Shown here piece after piece: positions 42,670 through 51,529 of a DNA stretch of 64,000 bases. The first letter of the stretch is position 1, and each line of letters starts with the position of its first letter. Below the pieces are notes generated by a model that saw only the letters and a list, made by a program, of their open reading frames with translations, was not told the origin of the DNA and searched no databases. Made by a program: the position numbers and the translations under genes. This DNA comes from Paracidobacterium acidisoli (lineage in GTDB: Bacteria; Acidobacteriota; Terriglobia; Terriglobales; Acidobacteriaceae), in NCBI RefSeq assembly GCF_003428625.2, contig NZ_QVQT02000004.1:186001-250000 (forward strand). The letters run 5' to 3'.

Positions 42670-42891
42670 TGCCCCACCTTCGCGAACCGGGGCCCCGGCG
42701 AACAAAGTTCGCTGGGGCGGGAAGCTAAGGTGGGAAGGCTGGTGTTGTCTGTTCAGAGCTGAGATATATCGTCTCGCGCCAGCGAGACCCGGTAGAAGCA
42801 CCGGGCAACCGGGGTCCCCGGCGAACAAAGTGCGCTGGGGTGATCTTTAGCCCGGTGAATGCAGGCTAAGAAGAGAAGGGGCTTCAGCCCC
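42670..42891. repeat. Composite repeat region between the helicase and obg
   Basis: CCCACCTT (42673) and AAGGTGGG (42727) bracket a 29-base element (42689-42717, GGGGCCCCGGCGAACAAAG...). The same element, with a base added and a base changed, returns at 42811-42840. Between them, 42770-42806 matches 28147-28183. A perfect GGGGCT-TC-AGCCCC hairpin (42878-42891) closes the region. No gene is seen in 42650-43026. Confidence 0.75.
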
Positions 42892-43026
42892 GGGGGTTTT
42901 TCAGCAGTTTCCGAACCTGATCGATCTGCATGAAGAAAGGCACAGCGAAAATCGCCATGCACTTCTTTCAGGGGAAAAAACAGGCCTGAGCAGTTCCCCG
43001 CACATGGCCTGAAATGGACCGGAGTG

Positions 43027-44076
43027 TTACTTTATGGCGCTGTCTGTCGATGCCGCAATCTGCTTTTCCCGCAGCTCCTCCACCCGTTCCCCGATCGCAT
43101 ACTTCAGCTTCTCGATGCCCATGCCGGTCACGGCGGAGATCTCGTAAAACGGCAGCTTCTTCCGTTTCGCCATCGCCTGCAGCTTTTTCAGCTTCTCCGG
43201 ATTCGCCACATCGGCCTTCGATGCCACCACGATCATCGGCTTCTCGTCCAGCCCGTGTCCGAAGCTCTGCAGCTCGCCGACAATGACCTTGAAATCCTCC
43301 ACCGGATCGGGCCGCCCGCTCGCATCCGACACATCCACCAGATGCACCAGAATCCGCGTCCGCTCGATGTGCCGCAGAAACTGCACGCCCAGCCCCGCGC
43401 CCAGATGCGCGCCTTCGATCAGCCCCGGAATATCCGCGACCACAAAGCTCTTTTCGTGCGGAGCCTCGCCGATCGAGACCACCCCCAGATTCGGCTCCAG
43501 CGTCGTAAAGGGATAATCCGCAATCTTCGGCTTTGCCGCCGAGATGCGCGAGATCAGCGTCGACTTCCCTACATTCGGATAGCCCACCAGGCCCACATCG
43601 GCCAGCACCTTCAGCTCCAGCCGATACGTGCGCTCCTCGCCCGGCCATCCCAGCTCATGCTCGCGCGGAGCCTGATGCGTCGACGTCGCAAAGTGCTGGT
43701 TGCCGCGTCCACCGCGGCCCGCCTTCGCAATCACAATGCGTTCGTCCGGATGCGCGAAGTCATGCACCAGCTCGCCCGTCTCCGCATCGTAGAGCTGCGT
43801 CCCCACCGGAACCTTCAGCACCACATCGTGACCGGCGCGGCCCGTGCAGTTCGATCCCATCCCGTGCTCGCCGCGCTCCGCCTTGTGCTCCGGATTGAAC
43901 CGGAAGTAGACCAGCGTATTGTGCCGCTGCGTCGACTCCATGACCACATCGCCGCCATGCCCGCCGTCGCCACCCGAAGGCCCGCCCCGCGGCACGAACT
44001 TCTCGCGGCGGAAGGCCATGCAGCCATTACCTCCGTCACCGGCCTTGATTCGAATTCTCGCTTCATCAATAAACAT
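43027..44076 (-). CDS. obg: GTPase Obg/CgtA
   Basis: Obg is an essential GTPase of 50S ribosome assembly and stress signalling. The 349-residue protein opens with the Gly-rich Obg fold ([35 protein letters not shown]), then the G domain with G1 GYPNVGKS (165-172), G2 region [12 protein letters not shown]3 DIPGLIEGA and a G4 variant ASKAD. There is no long C-terminal acidic extension. The ATG at 44076 is the family start. It is divergent from the TonB-receptor pair, 160 bases away. Confidence 0.97.
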   Translation of the reverse strand: MFIDEARIRIKAGDGGNGCMAFRREKFVPRGGPSGGDGGHGGDVVMESTQRHNTLVYFRFNPEHKAERGEHGMGSNCTGRAGHDVVLKVPVGTQLYDAETGELVHDFAHPDERIVIAKAGRGGRGNQHFATSTHQAPREHELGWPGEERTYRLELKVLADVGLVGYPNVGKSTLISRISAAKPKIADYPFTTLEPNLGVVSIGEAPHEKSFVVADIPGLIEGAHLGAGLGVQFLRHIERTRILVHLVDVSDASGRPDPVEDFKVIVGELQSFGHGLDEKPMIVVASKADVANPEKLKKLQAMAKRKKLPFYEISAVTGMGIEKLKYAIGERVEELREKQIAASTDSAIK

Positions 44077-44236
44077 TTGCTTCTTTCAGTCTAACGAATC
44101 CGATACGCTCGTCTCACCAATTCTCAAATGATTCAGGCAGAAACCGGGCGCAAACCAGCGCCGCGGGTCATGCTTTTGTGCGGTGACCGTCCGCCGTACC
44201 AACAACTGCGCTCGTCCTGCCGCGAGGCTCGGATAG

Positions 44237-47200
44237 ATGGCTATATTCGGCTCTGCTTTGCTGATCGCGACGTGCAACATCCGCTCCGCGCCTGCGCGGG
44301 ACTATTCTTCCCCGTGGCGCTACCGGCTGCTCTGCATCCTCCTCCTCGCCGTCCTCTTTCCGGCGGCCCTCCGCGCACAGTCCGATACCGGAGGTTCGGT
44401 CTCCGGCCAGGTCATCGACCAAAGCGGCTACGCCACATCCTCCGCGCTCGTCGTCATCGCAAACAACGCCACCGGCGTGCAGAACGAAGTGCTCTCCGAT
44501 CCCCAGGGCAACTTCCGCTTCGCCGAGCTCGCTCCAGGAAGCTACACCCTCCGCGTCGAGGCGCGCGGCTTCGCCGTGTGGGAGGCTGACAACATCGCCG
44601 TCGCCGTCGGCACCGTCCGCCGCATCACCGCCGACCTCAGCCTCCTCGCCATTCACCAGACCGTTCTCGTCGACGCAGACTCGTCCGAGCCCGCCGAAAC
44701 GCCCTCGCCCGCCGTCACCGACAACATCAGCCAGGAGCAGATCGAAGACCTCCCCAGCAACGGGCGCCACTGGTCGACCTTCGTTCTCCTCACCCCCGGC
44801 GTCACCTCCGATGCAAACGCCGACGGCTCGCTCAGCTTTCGCGGCATGAGCCCGCTGCTCAACAACAACACCGTCGACGGAGCCGACAACAATCAGGCCT
44901 TCTTCTCTCAGGAGCGCGGCATCATCGGCAACGGCTACTCCATCGCTCAGGGCGCCGTGCGCGAGTTCCAGGTCAATACCTCCAACTTTTCCGCCGAGTA
45001 TGGACGCGCCTCCGGCGGCGTCATCAATACCGTCACCAAATCCGGAACAAATGAGCTGCACGGCCGCCTCTTCGGCTTCGATCGCGACGCGGCATGGGGC
45101 GCAGCCAATCCCTTCACCGCTCTCACCACGCAGACCGCCTCCGGCTTTGCCGCCGATCCCTACAAGCCGCAGGACCTCCGCCAGCAGTGGGGAGCCTCCA
45201 TCGGCGGACCCATCCGTCACGACCACCTCTTCTGGTTCTTCGCTTACGACCAGCTTCACCACAACTTCCCCGGCGTCGCCGTGGCCAGCGAACCGGCCAC
45301 TTTTTTTGCCACGCCGACCGCGCAGCAGCTTCAGACTCTCTGGAGCCGCGTCAGTACTGGCACCAGCCCCATCGTCACCGGCTGTATCGCCGCCAATACC
45401 GGCGATCCCGCTCTCGAAGGCGGATGCGCCTACAACGCCGTCCTCGCCGGTCTCAATACCCTGCTCGGCAGCGTGCCACGCCACGCCGATCAGCTCATCC
45501 TCTTTCCCAAGCTCGACTGGCACCCCAACGACCGCAGCCACATCACGCTGCAGTACGACCGCATGCGCTGGAGCTCGCCCAACGGTGTCGAAACCCGGCC
45601 AGCCGAAGCCTGGGGCATCGCCAGCTTCGGCAGCAGCTACACCCGCGTCGATGCCGGTGTCGCGCGCTGGCAGTACTTCCTCACGTCTGATCTGCTCAAC
45701 GACCTCCGCTATCAGTACGGACGCGACTTCGAGCAGCAGCTCGGCAATACGCCGTCCTCTTTTGAAGCTCCCTTCGCGCAAAACGCCTACGGCCGTCCCC
45801 CGCAGATCTCCGTCGCCGGAAGCAGCTCCGGCTTCCGCTTCGGCAAGCCCGCCTTTCTCGACCGCCTCGCATGGCCCGACGAGCGCCGCTGGCAGATCTC
45901 CGACGCCGTCACCTGGGTGCGCGGACACCATGACATCAAGGCCGGCTACGACTACAACCATGTCAACGACTACAGCAGCGGCCTCAGCGATCAGACCGGC
46001 ACCTACGACTACTCCAGCGCTCTCACCTTTGCCGCCGACTACCTCTCCCCCGGCCACTGCGACGACACCACCTCCGGCTCCGGCCTTCTTCCCTGCTGGT
46101 CGTATTACAGCCAGGCCATCGGACCATCCATCTTTCAGTTTCAGTCCGCCGACTACGCCGCCTTCGTCGCCGACGAGTGGAAGCTCTTTCACGGCCTGAC
46201 GCTCTCACTCGGCGTGCGCTACGAATACGAGCGCCTGCCCAACCCCGGCACTGCGCTCGCCAATCCCGACATTCCACAGACCGCGCTCCTGCCCCACGAC
46301 CGCAACAACTTCGGCCCTCGCGCCGGCTTCGCCTGGGACATCTTTGGCAAAGGCCGCACCGTGCTGCGCGGCGGCTACGGCATCTACTACGCGCGCATCA
46401 TCAATGCCACCGCCCTCAGCGCCCTGGCCCGCACCGGCTCCTCAGGGGGACAGCGCAGCTACTACTTCAGGCCGCTCAACACCGGCGCGCCGCCCTTCCC
46501 CTATGTCTTCAGCAGCAATCCCGTGTCGCTGGTCCCGCCCGCCGCGGTCTTCTTTCAGAAGCACTTCCAGAACCCTGAAGTCGATCAGGCCGAGCTCTCC
46601 CTCGAGCAGACCATCGGACGCACCACCCACCTCGCGCTCACCTGGATGGGCAGCTTCGGGCGCGAGCTGCCCTCCTTCGTCGACACCAACATCGACACTG
46701 GTTCCATTGGAGCCATGCACTACACCGTGAAAGATCCCACCGGCAAAGGCCCTCTTCATGAGACCTACACCGACAAGTTCTTTTATGCGCGCCTGAACCC
46801 CGCATATCAGCAGATCACCGCCATCACCAGCGAGAGCAATTCCATCTATCAGGCCGCCGTTCTCCGCCTCGATACCCGCATCTCCCGCCTGCTCGATCTG
46901 CACAGCTCTTACACCTTCGCCCACGCCATCGACGACGGCCAGAACGAATCCACCTCTGCCGATACCAACGATATCCTCGATCCCACGAACCTCAGACTCG
47001 AGCGCGGCACCTCGAATTTCGACGTGCGCCAGCGCCTCGTCGGCGGCTTTGTTCTTCACTCTCCCTGGCGCGCCCGCGGCTTTGCCGCGCTCTTCATCAA
47101 CGGATACTCCCTCGCCTCCTCCGGCGAGCTCCGCTCCGGGCTGCCCTACAGCATGCGCATCACCGGAGCCATCCCGGTATCCTTCTGCTCCCCGCAGGAC

Positions 47201-47647
47201 TATGTGAGCATGCAGAGTCAGTGCATCTTCGCTCCCAATCAGGGAACCATCCTCTCTCCCGAAAGCGCATACGGCGTCAGCGGCCTCGGCGCCAGCCTCA
47301 ATGGCTCCGGCGGCAGCAACTGGATTCCCGAAGTCGGCCGCAACACCTGGCGCTATCCCCGCATCTCCAACCTCGATCTGCGCATGAGCAAGAGCACACG
47401 CGTTACGGAGCGGATCTCTTTCGATCTCCTCGCCGAAGCCTTCAACGTGCTCAACCATGAAAACGTCACATCCGTGGATACGACCGGCTACATCCTCGAC
47501 AACAACCGCGACCAGACCAACTCCGGCACGCTGACCTTTCTCAGCGGAGCCAATGGAAAAGCCTCCTTCGGCAGCATCACCAACGCCAACAGCGCGACCC
47601 TCTACCGCGAGCGCCAGATCCAGGCAGGCATAAAACTGATCTTCTGA
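44237..47647 (+). CDS. TonB-dependent receptor, Oar-like (tandem copy 1)
   Basis: The 1136-residue protein has a long N-terminal stretch before a hydrophobic signal (LLCILLLAVLFPAALRAQ), a carboxypeptidase-regulatory-like domain (SVSGQVIDQSGYATSSALVV, DPQGNFRFAELAPGSYTL), a plug (LSFRGMSPLLNNNTVDGADN, GGVINTVTKSGTNELHGR) and a barrel ending ERQIQAGIKLIF. It shares many blocks with the next gene (DGADNNQAFFSQERG against DGADDNQAYYSEERG), so the two are paralogs. The ATG at 44237 is used although a start nearer the signal peptide may be real. The substrate is unknown. Confidence 0.92.
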   Translation: MAIFGSALLIATCNIRSAPARDYSSPWRYRLLCILLLAVLFPAALRAQSDTGGSVSGQVIDQSGYATSSALVVIANNATGVQNEVLSDPQGNFRFAELAPGSYTLRVEARGFAVWEADNIAVAVGTVRRITADLSLLAIHQTVLVDADSSEPAETPSPAVTDNISQEQIEDLPSNGRHWSTFVLLTPGVTSDANADGSLSFRGMSPLLNNNTVDGADNNQAFFSQERGIIGNGYSIAQGAVREFQVNTSNFSAEYGRASGGVINTVTKSGTNELHGRLFGFDRDAAWGAANPFTALTTQTASGFAADPYKPQDLRQQWGASIGGPIRHDHLFWFFAYDQLHHNFPGVAVASEPATFFATPTAQQLQTLWSRVSTGTSPIVTGCIAANTGDPALEGGCAYNAVLAGLNTLLGSVPRHADQLILFPKLDWHPNDRSHITLQYDRMRWSSPNGVETRPAEAWGIASFGSSYTRVDAGVARWQYFLTSDLLNDLRYQYGRDFEQQLGNTPSSFEAPFAQNAYGRPPQISVAGSSSGFRFGKPAFLDRLAWPDERRWQISDAVTWVRGHHDIKAGYDYNHVNDYSSGLSDQTGTYDYSSALTFAADYLSPGHCDDTTSGSGLLPCWSYYSQAIGPSIFQFQSADYAAFVADEWKLFHGLTLSLGVRYEYERLPNPGTALANPDIPQTALLPHDRNNFGPRAGFAWDIFGKGRTVLRGGYGIYYARIINATALSALARTGSSGGQRSYYFRPLNTGAPPFPYVFSSNPVSLVPPAAVFFQKHFQNPEVDQAELSLEQTIGRTTHLALTWMGSFGRELPSFVDTNIDTGSIGAMHYTVKDPTGKGPLHETYTDKFFYARLNPAYQQITAITSESNSIYQAAVLRLDTRISRLLDLHSSYTFAHAIDDGQNESTSADTNDILDPTNLRLERGTSNFDVRQRLVGGFVLHSPWRARGFAALFINGYSLASSGELRSGLPYSMRITGAIPVSFCSPQDYVSMQSQCIFAPNQGTILSPESAYGVSGLGASLNGSGGSNWIPEVGRNTWRYPRISNLDLRMSKSTRVTERISFDLLAEAFNVLNHENVTSVDTTGYILDNNRDQTNSGTLTFLSGANGKASFGSITNANSATLYRERQIQAGIKLIF

Positions 47648-48037
47648 AGAGAAAGCTCCTCCCCGGATGTGCCTGCTGGCGATACGGCCCGACGGAGAAT
47701 CCCGCCTTTCGTCTTTCTTTGTTACAAAATCTCCTTCTCGCCTCTGATTTCCACTCCGAATCCCTGTTTTCCAGAAAGCTGCGCACGATAGCCCTCTAAA
47801 ACTGACGATTTTGTAATCCTGCATTAAGAAACTTATGGCACCGTGTATTGGGTGCAGGCACGATCATCTGCACCGCTTTCAGTCCCGCTGCCCAGAACGA
47901 GTCATTACATCGCGGAGCGGATGAAGGATTTCGCAGGAATCATTCCGTGGGAATGATTTTCCTTTCTTCACCTCAATGAACTGCCACGAGCCAGGCGCAC
48001 GACCCAGGCCGGCCATACAACTTTCAGGAGCGCCAAT
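47648..48037. promoter_or_regulatory. Intergenic region with palindrome between the tandem receptors
   Basis: Nearly 400 bases, more A+T-rich than the flanking genes. It contains AATCATTCC-GTG-GGAATGATT (47938-47958), a perfect 9-bp inverted repeat followed by TTTCCTTTCTT, about 80 bases before the second receptor. It could be an operator or a terminator for read-through. No gene is seen. Confidence 0.5.
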
Positions 48038-51000
48038 ATGTTGATTCTCTTTTTACAGAGACGAGTCCCCCTGTTTTTCACCCTGCTTCTCATCTGCGGC
48101 CTTGTATGCACGGCCTCCGCTCAATCCACCACACAGGGCGCCATCGCCGGAACGGTCTTCGATTCCTCAGGCGCCGTGGTCAGCGGAGCCTCCATCACGA
48201 TTCACAACACAGGCACCAATGCCGACATCACCCTCACCGCCGACGGCAGCGGCTACTTCAAGGCGCCGCTGGTCGAGCCCGGCACCTACTCGGTGACCGT
48301 AACCGCATCCGGGTTCGCCTCCTTCCGCGCCGACGCCCTTGTTGTCCAGGTCGGCCAGGTCACGCCGGTCGAGCCGCATCTTTCGGTGACCGCGGCCTCC
48401 ACTTCCGTCGTGGTGACCGAGCAGGCGCCCGTCGTCAATCTGGATTCGCCCGACTTCAACAGCGTGCTCAATGCCAAAGCGCTGACCTCGATCCCCATCA
48501 ACAACCGCCGCTGGTCGAGCCTCGCCATGACGACACCGGGAGTCGTCTCCGACTCCAACGGATACGGTCTGGTCAGCATTCGCGGCGTCAGCCCTGTCCT
48601 CAACAACGTCGAGATCGACGGTGCCGACGACAACCAGGCCTACTACTCTGAAGAGCGCGGCCGCACCCGCGAGGCCTATTCCACCTCCGCTAGCGCCGTG
48701 CGCGAATTTGCCGTGAACACCGGCGTCTACTCCGCGGAATATGGCCGCGCCGCCGGCGGCGTCATCACCTCCGTAACAAAGAGCGGAACCAATCAGCTTC
48801 ACGGAGAAGCCTACTTCTGGGATCGCCAGAGCAACTGGGCCGCCTTCAACGACTACGCCACGGAGTCCGTTTTTGATCCCGCCGCGAACAAGTACAACCC
48901 GACGCACATCAAGCCTGAGGATCTCCGCAAAATTTACGGCTTTACCGTCGGCGGTCCCCTCATCAAAGACAAGCTCTTCTGGATGTACACATACGATCAG
49001 CACACCCACGTCTTTCCCGGAACAGCCGTTCCAAACAACCCGAACTCTTTTTACGCGCTGCCCTCTCCGTCAACGGCATGGACAAGCAGCGGAGAAAGCT
49101 GCAATACCGCCACCGGATATCTGACTGAGGGTTCGGGCACCGATACAAACTACACGCTGAACAGCCAGGCCTGTACCCTCGCCGCCCGCCAGGGAGTCGG
49201 CTACGACCAGGGCGTCAGCCTGTATAACGCCGGCATCGCGGCGCTCACCACCGACCTCGGCATTGTCTCCCGTTTCGGCTATCAGGAGATCAACACGCCC
49301 AAGCTGGACTGGCAGATCAACAGCCGGGAGCATCTCAGCGTTCTCTATCATCGTCTTCGCTGGGACTCGCCCGGTGGCGTGCAGACCTCTGCTACGGCCG
49401 ATTACGGACGCGACACGTGGGGCAACGACTTCGTGAAGCTGGACTACGGCGTCACCAAACTGACCAGCCTTATCTCCACGAACATGAGCAATGAGCTGCT
49501 CTATCAGTACGGACGCGAGCTGAATGACGAAGGACAGCAGCCCTTTACTCCCTACACTCTCGCCAACCTCGTGGGCACCGGCGCATCGGCCGGCAACATT
49601 CCGGAGGTCGCCGTCGACACCGCGGAAGGCATGAACATCGGCTCCCCGTATTACTCCTACCGCAAGGCGCTGCCCGACGAGAGGAAGTGGCAGATCGGCG
49701 ACACCTTCTACTGGAGCCACGGCAACCACACCCTGAAGTTCGGCGTCGACGAGGTCCACAACTACGATCTGATCAACAACACCTACGAAAGCAACGGCGA
49801 CTACAGCTACCAGTATGTTGGCAACTACATCAACGATCAGCTCAATCGCAATAACGGCAAAACAAACACCTGCGACTCCGGCGCATCCTCTGCCGGAACT
49901 GCTCCGTCCTCCAAAGGCAGCGGCACCGCGGTAGGCACTTCGTCCTGCTATGCCGACTTCTACCAGGGCTTCGGCAATCCGGTCTACGCCATTTCCACGA
50001 TGGACAACGCCGCCTTTGTCCAGGACAACTGGAAGTTCTTACCGCGTCTGACGCTGGAGCTCGGCCTGCGCTGGGATTACGAAACGATTCCCCCGGCTAC
50101 TCCCAGTCTCATTACTGCCGTCGGCAGCTTCGTTCCGTATCCGCAGCTGGCCAATCATCCCAGCGACAAGACTAACTTCGGACCGCGCATCGGCTTCAGC
50201 TATGACGTGTACGGCCAGGGAAGAACCGTCCTCCGCGGCGGCTACGGCATGTATTACGGCCGCCTCAACAACGGCGAGCTGCTGCTGACCCGGCTCACTA
50301 CCGGCAGCCCGAACGGCCAGTACACCACTACCTACAAAGCCAACACCGGCGGCGCGCCGCAGTTTGCCAATATCGAAACCGGCTCCGGCGCGGCAGCGGC
50401 AAAGCCAACTTCCAACTTCCTGGCTTCCAACCTGCGTAACCCGGAAGTGCAGGAGTACGATCTGAGCCTGCAGCAGCAGATCACCCGAGGCACCGTCTTT
50501 TCGCTGAGCTATCTCGGCGCTCTGGGACGCCGCCTGCCGAACTTCCTCGACGTCAACCTGAACCCTGTCCAGACGCCGATTACCGTCACCATCTCCGACG
50601 CCTCTGGTAAGGGTCCGCTGCCAAACGGCGCGCACTATCAGGTGCCGCAGTTTACCGGATACGGTAATACGGCCCTCTTCGGCGCCGCGGCCTCCAGCTT
50701 CCAGGCCATTCAGGAAATGGTCAGCAACGTGAACTCGAACTACAACGCGCTGGTCGCCGAGGTGCAGAATCAGACGCTGCGCAGCCTCCAGTTCGATGTC
50801 AACTACACCTGGTCCCATGCCCTCGACTACGCGCAGAACGCCAATACCAGCACCACGGGCGGAAACAGCTGGTACAACCCTTATCAGGACGCGCGAATCA
50901 ACTACGGCGACTCCAATTACAACGTGCCCAATCGCTTCGTGGCCTACGCGCTGTATAACCTGCCCAACGTACAGTCCGGCAACTGGGTCAAATGGCTGGC

Positions 51001-51439
51001 CAATGACTGGAGCGTGAACGACAGCTTCCAGATGCAGAACGGCCTTCCCTACACCGTCGGTGTCAGCGGCTTCTTCAGCGCCGGCATTCTGAGCGACTGG
51101 AACGGCGGCTCCGGCTCGACGATGATCCCCATGATCGGTGTCAACACCAAACGGTATCCTCGCCGCATGGTCGACGACCTCCGCGTCCAGAAGAGCATCG
51201 CATTCACCAGCCGCTACCATCTGGAGCTGATGGCAAATGTCTTCAACCTTGCCAATCATCAGAATATCGACGGTCTGGGAACCACCGCTTACAAGCTCTC
51301 CGGAACCACCGCGACCTATCAGGGACAGGGGCTGTCGAACCCCTCCAACAACACCTACCAGGTCGTGACCAGCTCGAACAACAGCGGCTTCCTCTACACG
51401 CCGCGGCAGATCGAAATCTCCACCCGGTTCGTCTTCTAA
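48038..51439 (+). CDS. TonB-dependent receptor, Oar-like (tandem copy 2)
   Basis: The 1133-residue protein begins with a clear signal peptide (RVPLFFTLLLICGLVCTASAQ), then the regulatory-like domain (AIAGTVFDSSGAVVSGASITI, DGSGYFKAPLVEPGTYSV), the plug (VSIRGVSPVLNNVEIDGADD, AAGGVITSVTKSGTNQLHGE) and a barrel ending TPRQIEISTRFVF. CAGGAGCGC upstream supports the ATG at 48038. A strong terminator follows directly. It differs from copy 1 by a Thr/Ser/Asn-rich extracellular stretch at about residues 600-640 with two cysteines, likely a surface loop. Confidence 0.93.
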   Translation: MLILFLQRRVPLFFTLLLICGLVCTASAQSTTQGAIAGTVFDSSGAVVSGASITIHNTGTNADITLTADGSGYFKAPLVEPGTYSVTVTASGFASFRADALVVQVGQVTPVEPHLSVTAASTSVVVTEQAPVVNLDSPDFNSVLNAKALTSIPINNRRWSSLAMTTPGVVSDSNGYGLVSIRGVSPVLNNVEIDGADDNQAYYSEERGRTREAYSTSASAVREFAVNTGVYSAEYGRAAGGVITSVTKSGTNQLHGEAYFWDRQSNWAAFNDYATESVFDPAANKYNPTHIKPEDLRKIYGFTVGGPLIKDKLFWMYTYDQHTHVFPGTAVPNNPNSFYALPSPSTAWTSSGESCNTATGYLTEGSGTDTNYTLNSQACTLAARQGVGYDQGVSLYNAGIAALTTDLGIVSRFGYQEINTPKLDWQINSREHLSVLYHRLRWDSPGGVQTSATADYGRDTWGNDFVKLDYGVTKLTSLISTNMSNELLYQYGRELNDEGQQPFTPYTLANLVGTGASAGNIPEVAVDTAEGMNIGSPYYSYRKALPDERKWQIGDTFYWSHGNHTLKFGVDEVHNYDLINNTYESNGDYSYQYVGNYINDQLNRNNGKTNTCDSGASSAGTAPSSKGSGTAVGTSSCYADFYQGFGNPVYAISTMDNAAFVQDNWKFLPRLTLELGLRWDYETIPPATPSLITAVGSFVPYPQLANHPSDKTNFGPRIGFSYDVYGQGRTVLRGGYGMYYGRLNNGELLLTRLTTGSPNGQYTTTYKANTGGAPQFANIETGSGAAAAKPTSNFLASNLRNPEVQEYDLSLQQQITRGTVFSLSYLGALGRRLPNFLDVNLNPVQTPITVTISDASGKGPLPNGAHYQVPQFTGYGNTALFGAAASSFQAIQEMVSNVNSNYNALVAEVQNQTLRSLQFDVNYTWSHALDYAQNANTSTTGGNSWYNPYQDARINYGDSNYNVPNRFVAYALYNLPNVQSGNWVKWLANDWSVNDSFQMQNGLPYTVGVSGFFSAGILSDWNGGSGSTMIPMIGVNTKRYPRRMVDDLRVQKSIAFTSRYHLELMANVFNLANHQNIDGLGTTAYKLSGTTATYQGQGLSNPSNNTYQVVTSSNNSGFLYTPRQIEISTRFVF

Positions 51440-51461
51440 TCCGGACATCCCTCACCACACA

Positions 51462-51483
51462 CGCGGCAGTTCAGACTGCCGCG
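51462..51483 (+). terminator. Terminator after the tandem TonB receptors
   Basis: CGCGGCAGT-TCAG-ACTGCCGCG is a perfect 9-bp stem with a 4-base loop followed by TTTTCTTTTT, 22 bases after the stop codon: a textbook rho-independent terminator. Confidence 0.93.
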
Positions 51484-51529
51484 TTTTCTTTTTGCGCGAA
51501 GCGCCTCCCGGTAGAATAAAGAGAGCATC

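Noticed and set aside
44168-46192. Very long open frame antisense to the first tandem TonB receptor
   Set aside because: It is Gly/Ala/Val-rich without any domain, a normal by-product of G+C-rich third positions in the receptor gene.
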